Origin: Vibrio zhanjiangensis
GTDB lineage: Bacteria > Pseudomonadota > Gammaproteobacteria > Enterobacterales > Vibrionaceae
NCBI RefSeq assembly: GCF_030161235.1
Contig: NZ_BSPW01000020.1
Span: 1-64,000, forward strand
DNA: 64,000 nt
Direction of reading: 5' to 3'
The notes under the pieces were generated by a model. It was not told the origin of the DNA and searched no databases. It saw only the letters and a list, made by a program, of their open reading frames with translations. Positions 7,284 to 15,290 of the stretch are shown here, piece by piece (positions within the stretch are counted from its first letter, which is position 1; every line of letters starts with the position of its first letter). Both the position numbers and the translations under genes were made by a program.

Positions 7284-7865
7284 ATGATAATTGGATATGC
7301 GAGAGTAAGCACTACAGATCAAAACTGTGATTATCAGATTGATGAACTAACCAAATCTGGCTGTGAAAAAATCTTTATAGAAAAGGCTTCAGCTAAGACC
7401 AAAGAGCGCCCTGAACTCACTAGATTACTAGATTCCCTGCGTCAGGATGACATAGTTGTCGTTTATAAACTCGATAGGCTTGGACGCAGCCTTAAGGATC
7501 TTATTACTTTGCTTGAGATGTTTAAGAGCTACGGAGTTCAGTTTAAATCATTGTCCGAAAACATTGATACAACAACATCTACAGGGAAGCTAGTGTTTAA
7601 CGTGATTGGAGCTATAGCTGAGTTTGAGCGAGATATTATCGTGGAAAGAACCAAGGCGGGACTTAAAGCTGCAAGAGCGCGAGGCAGAAAAGGTGGCAGG
7701 AAGCAAAAACTCACAGGTAAGCAAATTAAGCTAGCGAAATCGATGCTACAAGATCCCTCAGTACAAAAATCTGATGTGGCTAAGCACTTCAATATTTCTA
7801 GGCCAACGCTCAACAGATATCTAAATGCGGCACCAGATTTGGAACAAGAGAGTCTGTTTAAATAG
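7284..7865 (+). CDS. Serine recombinase, resolvase/invertase family
   Basis: The 193-residue protein has the resolvase catalytic domain at residues 1-130, starting MIIGYARVST with the nucleophilic Ser at position 9. It continues with the conserved YKLDRLGRSLKDL and GAIAEFERDII segments. A C-terminal helix-turn-helix (KSDVAKHFNISRPTLNRYL) binds DNA. The length matches Tn3-type resolvases and DNA invertases. No Tn3 transposase is present, so it may be the resolution or inversion enzyme of this island or a leftover of a transposon. It leads a rightward group with the coiled-coil protein and the helicase. Confidence 0.9.
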   Translation: MIIGYARVSTTDQNCDYQIDELTKSGCEKIFIEKASAKTKERPELTRLLDSLRQDDIVVVYKLDRLGRSLKDLITLLEMFKSYGVQFKSLSENIDTTTSTGKLVFNVIGAIAEFERDIIVERTKAGLKAARARGRKGGRKQKLTGKQIKLAKSMLQDPSVQKSDVAKHFNISRPTLNRYLNAAPDLEQESLFK

Positions 7866-7931
7866 AGTCTTTAATTTTTTGAAATGTCGGGATTTGGGAA
7901 TTGGCGAAAATAGAATCTAGGAGAAGACCAG

Positions 7932-8384
7932 TTGAGCAAAGAGAAAGGACAAAGAAATAGAAATCTCTTCATTGCGTGGGTTGATGAAATGAAGGCCAAG
8001 AACCCTCCGAATTGGCTGGATTACTGGCATGGCGATACTTTAAGTCCCAAAAAGATCGCAGATGAACTTGGTTTTGATTCGTCTGCATTCAAAGCATCTA
8101 GAAACAAAAAACTCTTCGAACTATTTGATGAGCTTAAGAAAGAGCTTGCAACAGAGGAGGTGTATCAAAAACGGAAAGAGAATTTGCCACTGGAAGAACA
8201 GAGCGCTGAAATCAGGGGAGTGTTCCAGGGCAATATGGACGAGGGTATAACAGATAGCATCAAGGTTCGTGACTTAAAGCGGTTCAATGCTCGGTTACAA
8301 GCTGAGAATGCAAAACTTACCGCCGAAGTCGCTAGGTTATCTGAGTTTAAAGAAGTTCTCATTGAAATGGGGCTTTGGAAATGA
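7932..8384 (+). CDS. Small DNA-binding-like protein with C-terminal coiled coil
   Basis: This protein of about 150 residues probably starts at TTG 7932. The N-terminal half contains a Trp-rich segment and a SPKKIADELGFDSSAFKASR stretch that looks like a helix-turn-helix. The C-terminal half (RFNARLQAENAKLTAEVARL) is a clear leucine-heptad coiled coil, suggesting dimerisation. Accessory proteins with an IAxExGF-type motif plus coiled coil occur with site-specific recombinases of some integrative elements, but this match is from memory and weak. It overlaps the helicase gene by four bases (ATGA), so both are translated together. Confidence 0.55.
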   Translation: MSKEKGQRNRNLFIAWVDEMKAKNPPNWLDYWHGDTLSPKKIADELGFDSSAFKASRNKKLFELFDELKKELATEEVYQKRKENLPLEEQSAEIRGVFQGNMDEGITDSIKVRDLKRFNARLQAENAKLTAEVARLSEFKEVLIEMGLWK

Positions 8385-10552
8385 GTAACGGTACTTTCTT
8401 GGTTCGGATTACCCAGATATATCAATATCATCCTGATAATGTTCAGTTAGGTGCTGTGTTTGTTAATCAAAACGCTGGAGCACACAGAATCGTATTACTA
8501 ACTACTCAAAACCAGCTAAATATGAAACCGCAAGTAGGGCAGCAATGGGAGATATTAAAAGAGAATAACTATAGTGTGCGACAACAACCAGTTCGTGTGG
8601 GTGGCTATGTGGAAGTGTGGCGTTTCATGCAACCCAAACTTAAGTGTGTGATGCCTGACAATGGTATTGGTTTCGTTAACTTTTTAAGCTCTGAGAAAGA
8701 GTTTGTCGGTATTGGCAGGGTGAAAGCCCAATTACTCTGGGCTGAATTCCGTAGTGACATTTTCACCATGCTCGAATGCGAAAAAGATGAACCATATAAA
8801 CATGATAAATCAATAAGTAACTTTCAAGCGATCAAGGATGTTTTGAGGAGTGATGGGACGGTAAATGCGCTTTATCAAGGTATTAGAAAATATGCCAATC
8901 TCAAGTATGCGAGCCAGTTAGTTGAGTGGGAGGTAGAAGAACCTATTCAACGTCAACTTTTTAGGTTGTCAGGTAAGGATGCAATTGGATTTTTGAAAAC
9001 GAATCCGTACCGCTTGTTCTCTTTGGGTATGAGATTTAGCAAGGTTGACGAGATCGCACAAAAGCACTTCAAAGTTGAACCAAGTGATGAAATAAGGCTT
9101 GCAGCTATAATTGAACAATCTTTGCGTCTATGGAGTGACAAAGGGCATACGGTAGCACTTTGGCGTGATATAGAACATACGATTCGCACCTACTTAAATA
9201 ACGACAAGTTACTTATTGAAAGGGCTAAACAGTTAACTGGCGACATCATCGGTTTTGTAAAACACGATGACAAATACTACGCATCAGGCAACTATATTTT
9301 TGAAAAAACAATAGCCAAACGATTCAGTAAACTCAGTAAGATGGGAAGCCTTTGGCGAAGTGAACTAGAGGTTGCGTTCACTACTTCTATCCCTGAAGGT
9401 TGGAAACTTGAGGAAGCTCAAGCAAGAGCGGTAAGGAGGGCATTAGTCAGCCATATTTTTGCTCTCACTGGTGGTGCTGGCACAGGTAAAACGACAACCA
9501 CGAAGCTTATCGTTGATGCCTATCAAAAATTAGGTTTTAGTATTTATCCAGTAGCGCTTTCAGGAAAAGCAGCTAGACGCCTTCAGCAGTCTATTGGCAT
9601 TAATTGTATGACGATAGCGCGATTATTACGTCAAGATAGTATTCCAGATAACAGTGTTTTACTGATTGATGAAGCGTCGATGCTAGACGCTTACACTATG
9701 TGGCGTTTGGTGACTTTGTTCTCCGACAAGTCAAGAATCGTACTCGTGGGAGATCCTAATCAGTTACCTCCGATCAATGCAGGGTTAATTTTGCATGATG
9801 TTATTAAGAGTGGGGTAATCAATCATGTCGAACTAGATGTGGTTAAGCGACAAGGCGCTATTAGTTCTATTCCTGCGTATTCGAATGACATACGTAATGG
9901 CAATAAGCCATCTTCTTTAACGACGTCTGATATTACGTTCCATGAATCAAGTGATGACCTGCTTCAGGACGCTGTGTCTGTGTATTTGAAATACGACAGG
10001 GCGATGATTGTAGCATCGACGAATGCCACCGTAAGAAATGCTAACCTCAAGTTACAAGCAGAGGTGAACCCTTATGGTCGAGTACTTGATCTAACAAATA
10101 TGCCGATCACTAAAGGAAACTATGAGTTCAGAGAAGGCGACCCAATAGTTATAACCCTGACAAGCTATAAATACGATGTTCAAAATGGCACTTTGGGCGT
10201 GATAAAAATCGCTGAAGCAACCGAAGAGTATGCTTGTGTTATTGAGCTAGAGGATATTGGCGAGGATGGAAGCAAAAGATCTTTAAAGGTCGATTGGCAG
10301 CTATTCGAATACATAGATCTGGCTTACGCACTAACGCTACATAAGTTGCAAGGCTCGCAAGCTGAAAATGTAATCGTACTGCTGGAGCGAAGCTTGTTGC
10401 TTGATCGCAGTTGGCTTTATACAGCCATAACCCGAGCCGAAAGTAAGGTACATATCATTGGTAAGGAGTATGACTTTCAGTATGGGATAAACAAGCGTAA
10501 TGCTTTGGATACACGCAAAACAGCTTTGTCAGAAATGTTGAAAAATGCTTAA
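8381..10552 (+). CDS. RecD-like superfamily 1 DNA helicase
   Basis: The protein is about 723 residues from ATG 8381, overlapping the upstream stop. The first 350 residues have no motif I recognise. Then come SF1 helicase motifs: Walker A GGAGTGKTTTT near residue 365, SGKAARRL, Walker B LLIDEASMLD, VGDPNQLPPI, and a C-terminal LTLHKLQGSQAENV and YTAITRAESKV. This is the AAA_30/UvrD_C_2 pattern of RecD2- and TraA-type 5'-3' helicases. Placement after a resolvase suggests a role in element maintenance, transfer or defence. It is not recD itself because recB and recC are absent and the N-terminus differs. Confidence 0.85.
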   Translation: MSNGTFLVRITQIYQYHPDNVQLGAVFVNQNAGAHRIVLLTTQNQLNMKPQVGQQWEILKENNYSVRQQPVRVGGYVEVWRFMQPKLKCVMPDNGIGFVNFLSSEKEFVGIGRVKAQLLWAEFRSDIFTMLECEKDEPYKHDKSISNFQAIKDVLRSDGTVNALYQGIRKYANLKYASQLVEWEVEEPIQRQLFRLSGKDAIGFLKTNPYRLFSLGMRFSKVDEIAQKHFKVEPSDEIRLAAIIEQSLRLWSDKGHTVALWRDIEHTIRTYLNNDKLLIERAKQLTGDIIGFVKHDDKYYASGNYIFEKTIAKRFSKLSKMGSLWRSELEVAFTTSIPEGWKLEEAQARAVRRALVSHIFALTGGAGTGKTTTTKLIVDAYQKLGFSIYPVALSGKAARRLQQSIGINCMTIARLLRQDSIPDNSVLLIDEASMLDAYTMWRLVTLFSDKSRIVLVGDPNQLPPINAGLILHDVIKSGVINHVELDVVKRQGAISSIPAYSNDIRNGNKPSSLTTSDITFHESSDDLLQDAVSVYLKYDRAMIVASTNATVRNANLKLQAEVNPYGRVLDLTNMPITKGNYEFREGDPIVITLTSYKYDVQNGTLGVIKIAEATEEYACVIELEDIGEDGSKRSLKVDWQLFEYIDLAYALTLHKLQGSQAENVIVLLERSLLLDRSWLYTAITRAESKVHIIGKEYDFQYGINKRNALDTRKTALSEMLKNA

Positions 10553-10624
10553 ATAGATCTGAGTTAAGTAAGAAATGCGGATATTTTTACACGTTTGACT
10601 CGTGAAAGGTTGATTTTTGAAACG

Positions 10625-10678
10625 GGGTCAGTGGATCTATAGTTATGATTAATAAGATGTTTTTAACTGTACTGACCC
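10625..10678. repeat. Inverted repeat GGGTCAGT...ACTGACCC
   Basis: Eight-base arms (10625-10632 and 10671-10678) are separated by 38 bases. The outer bases are similar (ACGGGGTCAGT versus ACAGGGTCAGT on the other strand). This resembles the ends of a small non-autonomous insertion or REP-type element. Confidence 0.4.
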
Positions 10679-10734
10679 TGTCTTGGTTTTGTTTGTCTTA
10701 GTTAACCATTCTAAGCTACTGAATCCTGAAAAAA

Positions 10735-10756
10735 GCCGCGAATTTCGCGGCCTTTT
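10735..10756 (+). terminator. Rho-independent terminator
   Basis: A GCCGCG/CGCGGC stem with a five-base loop is followed by CTTTTT. It closes rightward transcription before mshH. It lies on the msh side of the inverted repeat, so it may belong to a chromosomal gene displaced by the island. Confidence 0.8.
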
Positions 10757-10860
10757 TATATAGTAAAAAAATAAACTTATCAGTGAGTCGCTTTCATAAG
10801 CTAGTTCTAGCGTTATCGAAGCGTTGGGCAGTTATTTTCCATGAAAAGGAATTCGTATCT

Positions 10861-12876
10861 ATGAGGTATACACCTACCTTAAAACTAAGCACTCGTTTGG
10901 TTGCTTTCGTCACTCTTATTGTTATTAGTGCTATGTTTATCCTGTTTTTAGGTGGGCTCCTTTCATTTAAACGCTTAGGTCAGGAGTATCTCGATCATTC
11001 ATTACAAGGCATTGTTGAGGTCTTAGATAAAGAAATGGAAGACCCAGATGCTGCAGATTCTCTGCAGCGCTGGATGCCTAAAATGTTACGAGCCTCAAAT
11101 ATTATTGAGATGGAGCTATTATCAGATAATGGTGTTATCTATCGCTATACAGATACATCTTCGACGGTGGATAAAGTTCTGCTCTACGATACGGAATATA
11201 AATTGGAGCGTAACTCAGACTATCGCCTCCATTTTAGGGCCGTCCCCCCTTATATTGGTTATGGGTATTCTATTGAAGCATTGTGGTCAATCACTCTCGC
11301 TGTGGCTTTGATTATATTTTGTCTCATTCGTGGGGTGAAATGGTTAAAGGAACAATTAGAGGGCTCAGAACTACTTGAAGAACGGGGAAGAATGATTCTT
11401 GCGGGTCGTGTTGAAGAACATGCTAAAGGTGATGTTAGAGAATGGCCTTATACCGCAAGTGAAGCGTTAGATGTGTTGATTGAAGAGTTACAAGATGCTC
11501 GTCAAGAGCGAAGTCGTTTTGATACTTTTATCCGTACTCAAACCTTTTTGGATCAGTTAACTGGGACGGCTAATCGGGTCTTATTCGACAGCAAATTAGA
11601 ATCCGCTTTATCGGAACATGGTTCTCATGGCGGGGTATTGCTGCTTCGTATCGACGATTGGGAGCAGTTGTGCGAAGAGTCAGGTAAATATGCTGCTGAT
11701 GATTTTGTTATCAGTATAGGAGAGAGTCTAAATAACATAATTCAACGCTATCCCGACGTGATTTTATCTCGATATTATGAGTCTGACTTTGCTATTTTCG
11801 CCCCTCATCTGAGTAGCAAAGACGTATTTAAAATAGCTTCAAGTAGCCTGAATCAACTGACTAAATTGGAGCCTCCTGCGCCGCTTGAACAGGATAATTG
11901 GGTACACATAGGTATTACTATGTACCGAGAAGGAGAGGCTCAGGAACGAATTTTAGATGAAGCAGAAACGGCGCTAAAAAGTGCGCAGCTGCAAAGAGTC
12001 AATACTTGGAATAGATTTAAGAAACATCAATATCAAGATGAAGATCGAGGCAATGTGCGTTGGCGAACCTTGTTCGATTTGGCTATTCAAGCTGATAAGC
12101 TGGTAATCTATTACCAGCCCTGCTTTGTCCTTGATGTCCACAAGGAAAGGGAGCTTGATCATCATGAGCTTTTTGTTCGAATCAAAGACCCTGCTCAGGG
12201 GTTAATTAAGGCGTCCCGCTTTAATTCTGCCATTGAATCTGTTGGCTATGAGGCGCTTCTGGATCGTGAAGTATTCTCTGCTGTTATTAAATTTCTAAAA
12301 GTATCACCAACAAGAATGTGTTACGCTATTAATATTCATGTAATTCCGTTTTCAGATAGAGGTTATCTAAAATGGTTTCAGTATGAACTACTACAATTGA
12401 CTTCAGAGCAAAGAAAACAGTTAGTGTTTGAATTTACTGAAGCAAGGCTAGTGAAACATTTAGATTATATGAGACCAGTGATAAAAATGATTGCAGGGCT
12501 GGGATGTAGAGTTGCTGTCGGGCAAGCAGGTCGTTCGATAGTGAGCACTCACTATCTTAAAGATCTTCCTGTGGATTTTCTAAAATTGCATAGAAGCTTA
12601 GTAAAACAAATTGATCAACGTGATGAAAACCAACTTTTTGTTCGAAGCCTACTCGGAGCATGCGAAGGACTAAAAACACAAGTTATCGCGGTCGGGATAG
12701 ACAACAAACAAGAATATAAAACAATGATACGTTTGGGTGTCCAAGGTGTTCAGGGGCGCTATTTCCAACCTGAGCAGCAGCTATTACCCAAAGTAGAACC
12801 AGAACAGAAAGTAGCAGTGACCAGTCAAGTCAAAATAGGGCGACGCAATCGGTGGCGAAAAGTTAGTAGTAAATGA
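10861..12876 (+). CDS. mshH: MshH, CsrD-like degenerate GGDEF/EAL protein
   Basis: The protein is 671 residues from ATG 10861 (AAAGGA upstream); a GTG at 10783 would add 26. Two membrane helices (about residues 12-35 and 135-155) flank a periplasmic segment, then come a HAMP-like linker, a GGDEF domain and an EAL domain. Both domains are degenerate: SRYYESDF replaces the GGDEF signature and ELFVRIKD replaces EAL, so it should neither make nor cleave c-di-GMP. E. coli CsrD, of the same architecture, promotes RNase E decay of the CsrB/C RNAs. It is the first gene of the msh locus and overlaps mshI by four bases. Confidence 0.9.
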   Translation: MRYTPTLKLSTRLVAFVTLIVISAMFILFLGGLLSFKRLGQEYLDHSLQGIVEVLDKEMEDPDAADSLQRWMPKMLRASNIIEMELLSDNGVIYRYTDTSSTVDKVLLYDTEYKLERNSDYRLHFRAVPPYIGYGYSIEALWSITLAVALIIFCLIRGVKWLKEQLEGSELLEERGRMILAGRVEEHAKGDVREWPYTASEALDVLIEELQDARQERSRFDTFIRTQTFLDQLTGTANRVLFDSKLESALSEHGSHGGVLLLRIDDWEQLCEESGKYAADDFVISIGESLNNIIQRYPDVILSRYYESDFAIFAPHLSSKDVFKIASSSLNQLTKLEPPAPLEQDNWVHIGITMYREGEAQERILDEAETALKSAQLQRVNTWNRFKKHQYQDEDRGNVRWRTLFDLAIQADKLVIYYQPCFVLDVHKERELDHHELFVRIKDPAQGLIKASRFNSAIESVGYEALLDREVFSAVIKFLKVSPTRMCYAINIHVIPFSDRGYLKWFQYELLQLTSEQRKQLVFEFTEARLVKHLDYMRPVIKMIAGLGCRVAVGQAGRSIVSTHYLKDLPVDFLKLHRSLVKQIDQRDENQLFVRSLLGACEGLKTQVIAVGIDNKQEYKTMIRLGVQGVQGRYFQPEQQLLPKVEPEQKVAVTSQVKIGRRNRWRKVSSK

Positions 12877-14312
12877 AAATTCAATCTTTAGTTGGAAAGT
12901 TTAAACGCAACAATCAGGTTCGCAATACCCTGACAGTCGTCGTTCAGCCGGGGGAATTGTTTTTTTCTCCATTATCCGGTGTTGATATTTTATCTAAGGT
13001 CTCTGTAGAGGGAAATGCTTGGCAAGAGACTTTGCGTCACACGCTTGATGGGATTGAAACTTCCAATTTAAGACTTGATGTGGTCCTAAACTCAAAGCTT
13101 TATCAGACTTACCAAATTGATAAACCGAATATTCCCTCTGCTGAATTAAGAGGTGCACTTCCTTTTTTGCTCAAAGATCTGATCAACGAAAAAGTAACAG
13201 ACATCTTAGCTGATTCCACTCAGTTGCCAGCAGGAAACAAGCTGCAAGTTTATGTTGTGACAAAAAGTCTTGTTATTGAGTTACAGAAAATGTTGCTTGC
13301 ATTGGGTATTGAGCTTGGCCGAGTCCTGGTTGAAGATGAAGTTTGGGGGGTATCCGTTCCCGACCTAAATAGCTTTTTACTCTTACAGCGCAGTAAACAA
13401 CGCAGCTTTCGAGTGAGTGCCTTTGTTGAACATCATTGTGCTTTCCAAAGGACGATGCGAGGGATAGCTTCACCGCTCACAGGTGTGGCAACCAGTGTGC
13501 TACAGCTCGATGGTATTGCTCTGGAATTGCAGCGCTCGATTGATTATTTGTCATCACAACTTCGAGGTACCTCTCTTCACAAGATGAAAGTCTGTTGTGA
13601 TGAAGAAGTACAGCAAGAATTGATTGAAGCGCTAAATGAGCGTCTGAATGTTAGCGTTACTGGCTTAACTGAGGACCAACGTGAGTCTGGAGAGGTGCTG
13701 GTAGAATTTGCATCTCAGTTGGGTCAAACCGCGATTAACCTCTATCCAGATTCACTCAAACCCAAGAAAGAGTATGTCACTCTAAAAAATATCGCCATTT
13801 GTTGGTCGATAGTGGCTGGCTTGTTGGTGACAATCATTGCTTACCTCTATGTTCAACATAGTTACTTAGACAATGATCTCAAGCACTTCATTGAAAAGCA
13901 GCAACAATCTGAGCAAAAGTTATCTGACTTAAATAAACGTCTTGCTAATCACAAACCTTCGGCAGCTAAGATCGCAGCAGTTGAAAGACTTAAAGAGGAT
14001 ATTCAGGCTAAGCGTGCTTCATTAAAGGCTGTGGCGAAGTTTGATGAATCTCAACAACTCGGTTATTCGGGGGTTATGAAAGCGTTAGCCACGTTAGGCA
14101 GGCAGGATATTTCTCTTAATCATATTTTTATTGATGCCAACAGCATGAACTTACAAGGGTTAGCGCACGCTCCTCAAGCTATACCTAATTGGGTTAGCCA
14201 GTTTAAATATGAGGTCAATTTAGTGGGACGTACATTTGAAAAGTTACGCATAGGACGAAATGACCAAGGTATCGTTACATTCGAGCTGAATACTCAGCAG
14301 GAGCAAAAGTAA
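12873..14312 (+). CDS. mshI: MshI, MSHA pilus assembly protein (PilM/PilN-like)
   Basis: This 479-residue protein has an N-terminal actin-like PilM-type region (about 1-300). One membrane helix follows at about residues 305-328 (NIAICWSIVAGLLVTIIAYLY), and then a periplasmic coiled coil (FIEKQQQSEQKLSDLNKRL) typical of PilN. It thus joins the functions of PilM and PilN in one chain. It forms the inner-membrane alignment complex with MshJ and MshK. It overlaps mshH by four bases, and its TAA shares a base with the mshJ ATG. Confidence 0.92.
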   Translation: MKIQSLVGKFKRNNQVRNTLTVVVQPGELFFSPLSGVDILSKVSVEGNAWQETLRHTLDGIETSNLRLDVVLNSKLYQTYQIDKPNIPSAELRGALPFLLKDLINEKVTDILADSTQLPAGNKLQVYVVTKSLVIELQKMLLALGIELGRVLVEDEVWGVSVPDLNSFLLLQRSKQRSFRVSAFVEHHCAFQRTMRGIASPLTGVATSVLQLDGIALELQRSIDYLSSQLRGTSLHKMKVCCDEEVQQELIEALNERLNVSVTGLTEDQRESGEVLVEFASQLGQTAINLYPDSLKPKKEYVTLKNIAICWSIVAGLLVTIIAYLYVQHSYLDNDLKHFIEKQQQSEQKLSDLNKRLANHKPSAAKIAAVERLKEDIQAKRASLKAVAKFDESQQLGYSGVMKALATLGRQDISLNHIFIDANSMNLQGLAHAPQAIPNWVSQFKYEVNLVGRTFEKLRIGRNDQGIVTFELNTQQEQK

Positions 14313-14959
14313 TGAATCCCATATGGCAGCCGTTGGAGAAGAAATTTAACTCTTTGAATCAACGAGAAAAGCTTCTTTTGATGATATGTGGTTTGGTGGT
14401 TATTACGCTGACTATGTCCGCATGGGTTGTTGAGCCTTTAATCAAATCGAATCAGGATCTTGAGCATCAAGTAATGCTGACTTCGCAAAATCTTCAACGC
14501 TTAGAAGCAGATATATTGGTAGTTACTGCTAAGCTAAAAAAAGACCCGGATGAAAATTTAAATAAAGAATTTAAGAATTTGCTAACGGAAAGCCAAAGAT
14601 TGTCTGAACAGTTAGCGTTAATGATGGAGCAATTTATTTCACCGAGTGAGATGGCTCAGTTACTTGAAGAGGTGCTGACTAAAACTCAAGGGTTACGACT
14701 GGTATTGTTAGAGTCTTTAACACCAGAGCCGATAATGGCGGTTGACAACCAAAACCAAACAGGGTATTTCGTGCATCCTGTAAAGATAGAGCTAACGGGC
14801 AGCTATTTTTCAATACTAAATTATTTGAATACGTTGGAATCCATGCCTGTTAACTACTACTGGAGCAGCTTTCACTACACTGTGGATAGTTATCCCAATG
14901 CGCGAGTTGTTTTGCAGGTTTATACCTTGGGAACAAGGCTGGAGTTTATTGGTGGTTAG
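14312..14959 (+). CDS. mshJ: MshJ, PilO-like assembly protein
   Basis: The protein has 215 residues. A short cytoplasmic start is followed by one membrane helix (about residues 20-42, LLLMICGLVVITLTMSAWVV), a periplasmic coiled coil to about residue 110 and a ferredoxin-like C-terminal domain. This matches PilO/GspM organisation. It pairs with the PilN-like part of MshI to form the inner-membrane ring component that links the motor to the secretin through MshK. The ATG overlaps the mshI stop by one base, and mshK follows at once. Confidence 0.9.
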   Translation: MNPIWQPLEKKFNSLNQREKLLLMICGLVVITLTMSAWVVEPLIKSNQDLEHQVMLTSQNLQRLEADILVVTAKLKKDPDENLNKEFKNLLTESQRLSEQLALMMEQFISPSEMAQLLEEVLTKTQGLRLVLLESLTPEPIMAVDNQNQTGYFVHPVKIELTGSYFSILNYLNTLESMPVNYYWSSFHYTVDSYPNARVVLQVYTLGTRLEFIGG

Positions 14960-14960
14960 A

Positions 14961-15275
14961 ATGTTGTGTATGGCATTAGCTGTGTGTTCATTTTGGGGGC
15001 AAACATCCCAAGACCCCACAGCACCACTGGGTTGGAAAAAGCCGGATGCAATAGAAGCCAGTAATAAAAAGGCTCAGCAACCATTGCCCAAGCTGAAAAG
15101 TATCGTTTGTTTAGGTCAGAATCAGTGCCAAGCTGTATTGAATGATCAGGTGGTTAATGTAGGCGAAATAGTGAATGGCTTTAAAGTCAGTCAGCTTGAA
15201 CCTCAGTATGTGACACTTTCCCGTGGAGGAAAACAATGGAAACTCGAGCTTTTTACCCAAGATATAAAACATTAA
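14961..15275 (+). CDS. mshK: MshK, PilP-like periplasmic assembly protein
   Basis: The protein is 104 residues from ATG 14961; the frame is open further upstream but the GGTGG five bases before this ATG supports it. A short hydrophobic signal segment (MLCMALAVCSFW) is followed by a Pro-rich stretch (DPTAPLGWKKP) and a small beta domain with two cysteines (VCLGQNQC). PilP/GspC-like proteins of this type bridge the inner-membrane complex to the secretin. It starts directly after the mshJ stop and is followed after 15 bases by the secretin gene. Confidence 0.85.
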   Translation: MLCMALAVCSFWGQTSQDPTAPLGWKKPDAIEASNKKAQQPLPKLKSIVCLGQNQCQAVLNDQVVNVGEIVNGFKVSQLEPQYVTLSRGGKQWKLELFTQDIKH

Positions 15276-15290
15276 GGTAATTTTGATTGT

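Larger units (their letters stand above)
10553..10860. other. Island/msh junction, 308 bp without a gene
   Basis: This gap holds the inverted repeat at 10625-10678 and the strong terminator at 10735-10756. An in-frame GTG at 10783 could extend mshH upstream into it, but ATG 10861 is the better start. It probably marks the boundary between acquired DNA and the conserved MSHA locus. Confidence 0.5.

Noticed and set aside
7284..7865. Evidence of a complete Tn3-family transposon
   Set aside because: No transposase gene and no 38-bp terminal inverted repeats are visible.
8381..10552. recD of the RecBCD complex
   Set aside because: No recB or recC is adjacent, the N-terminal 350 residues do not look like RecD, and the context is a mobile module.
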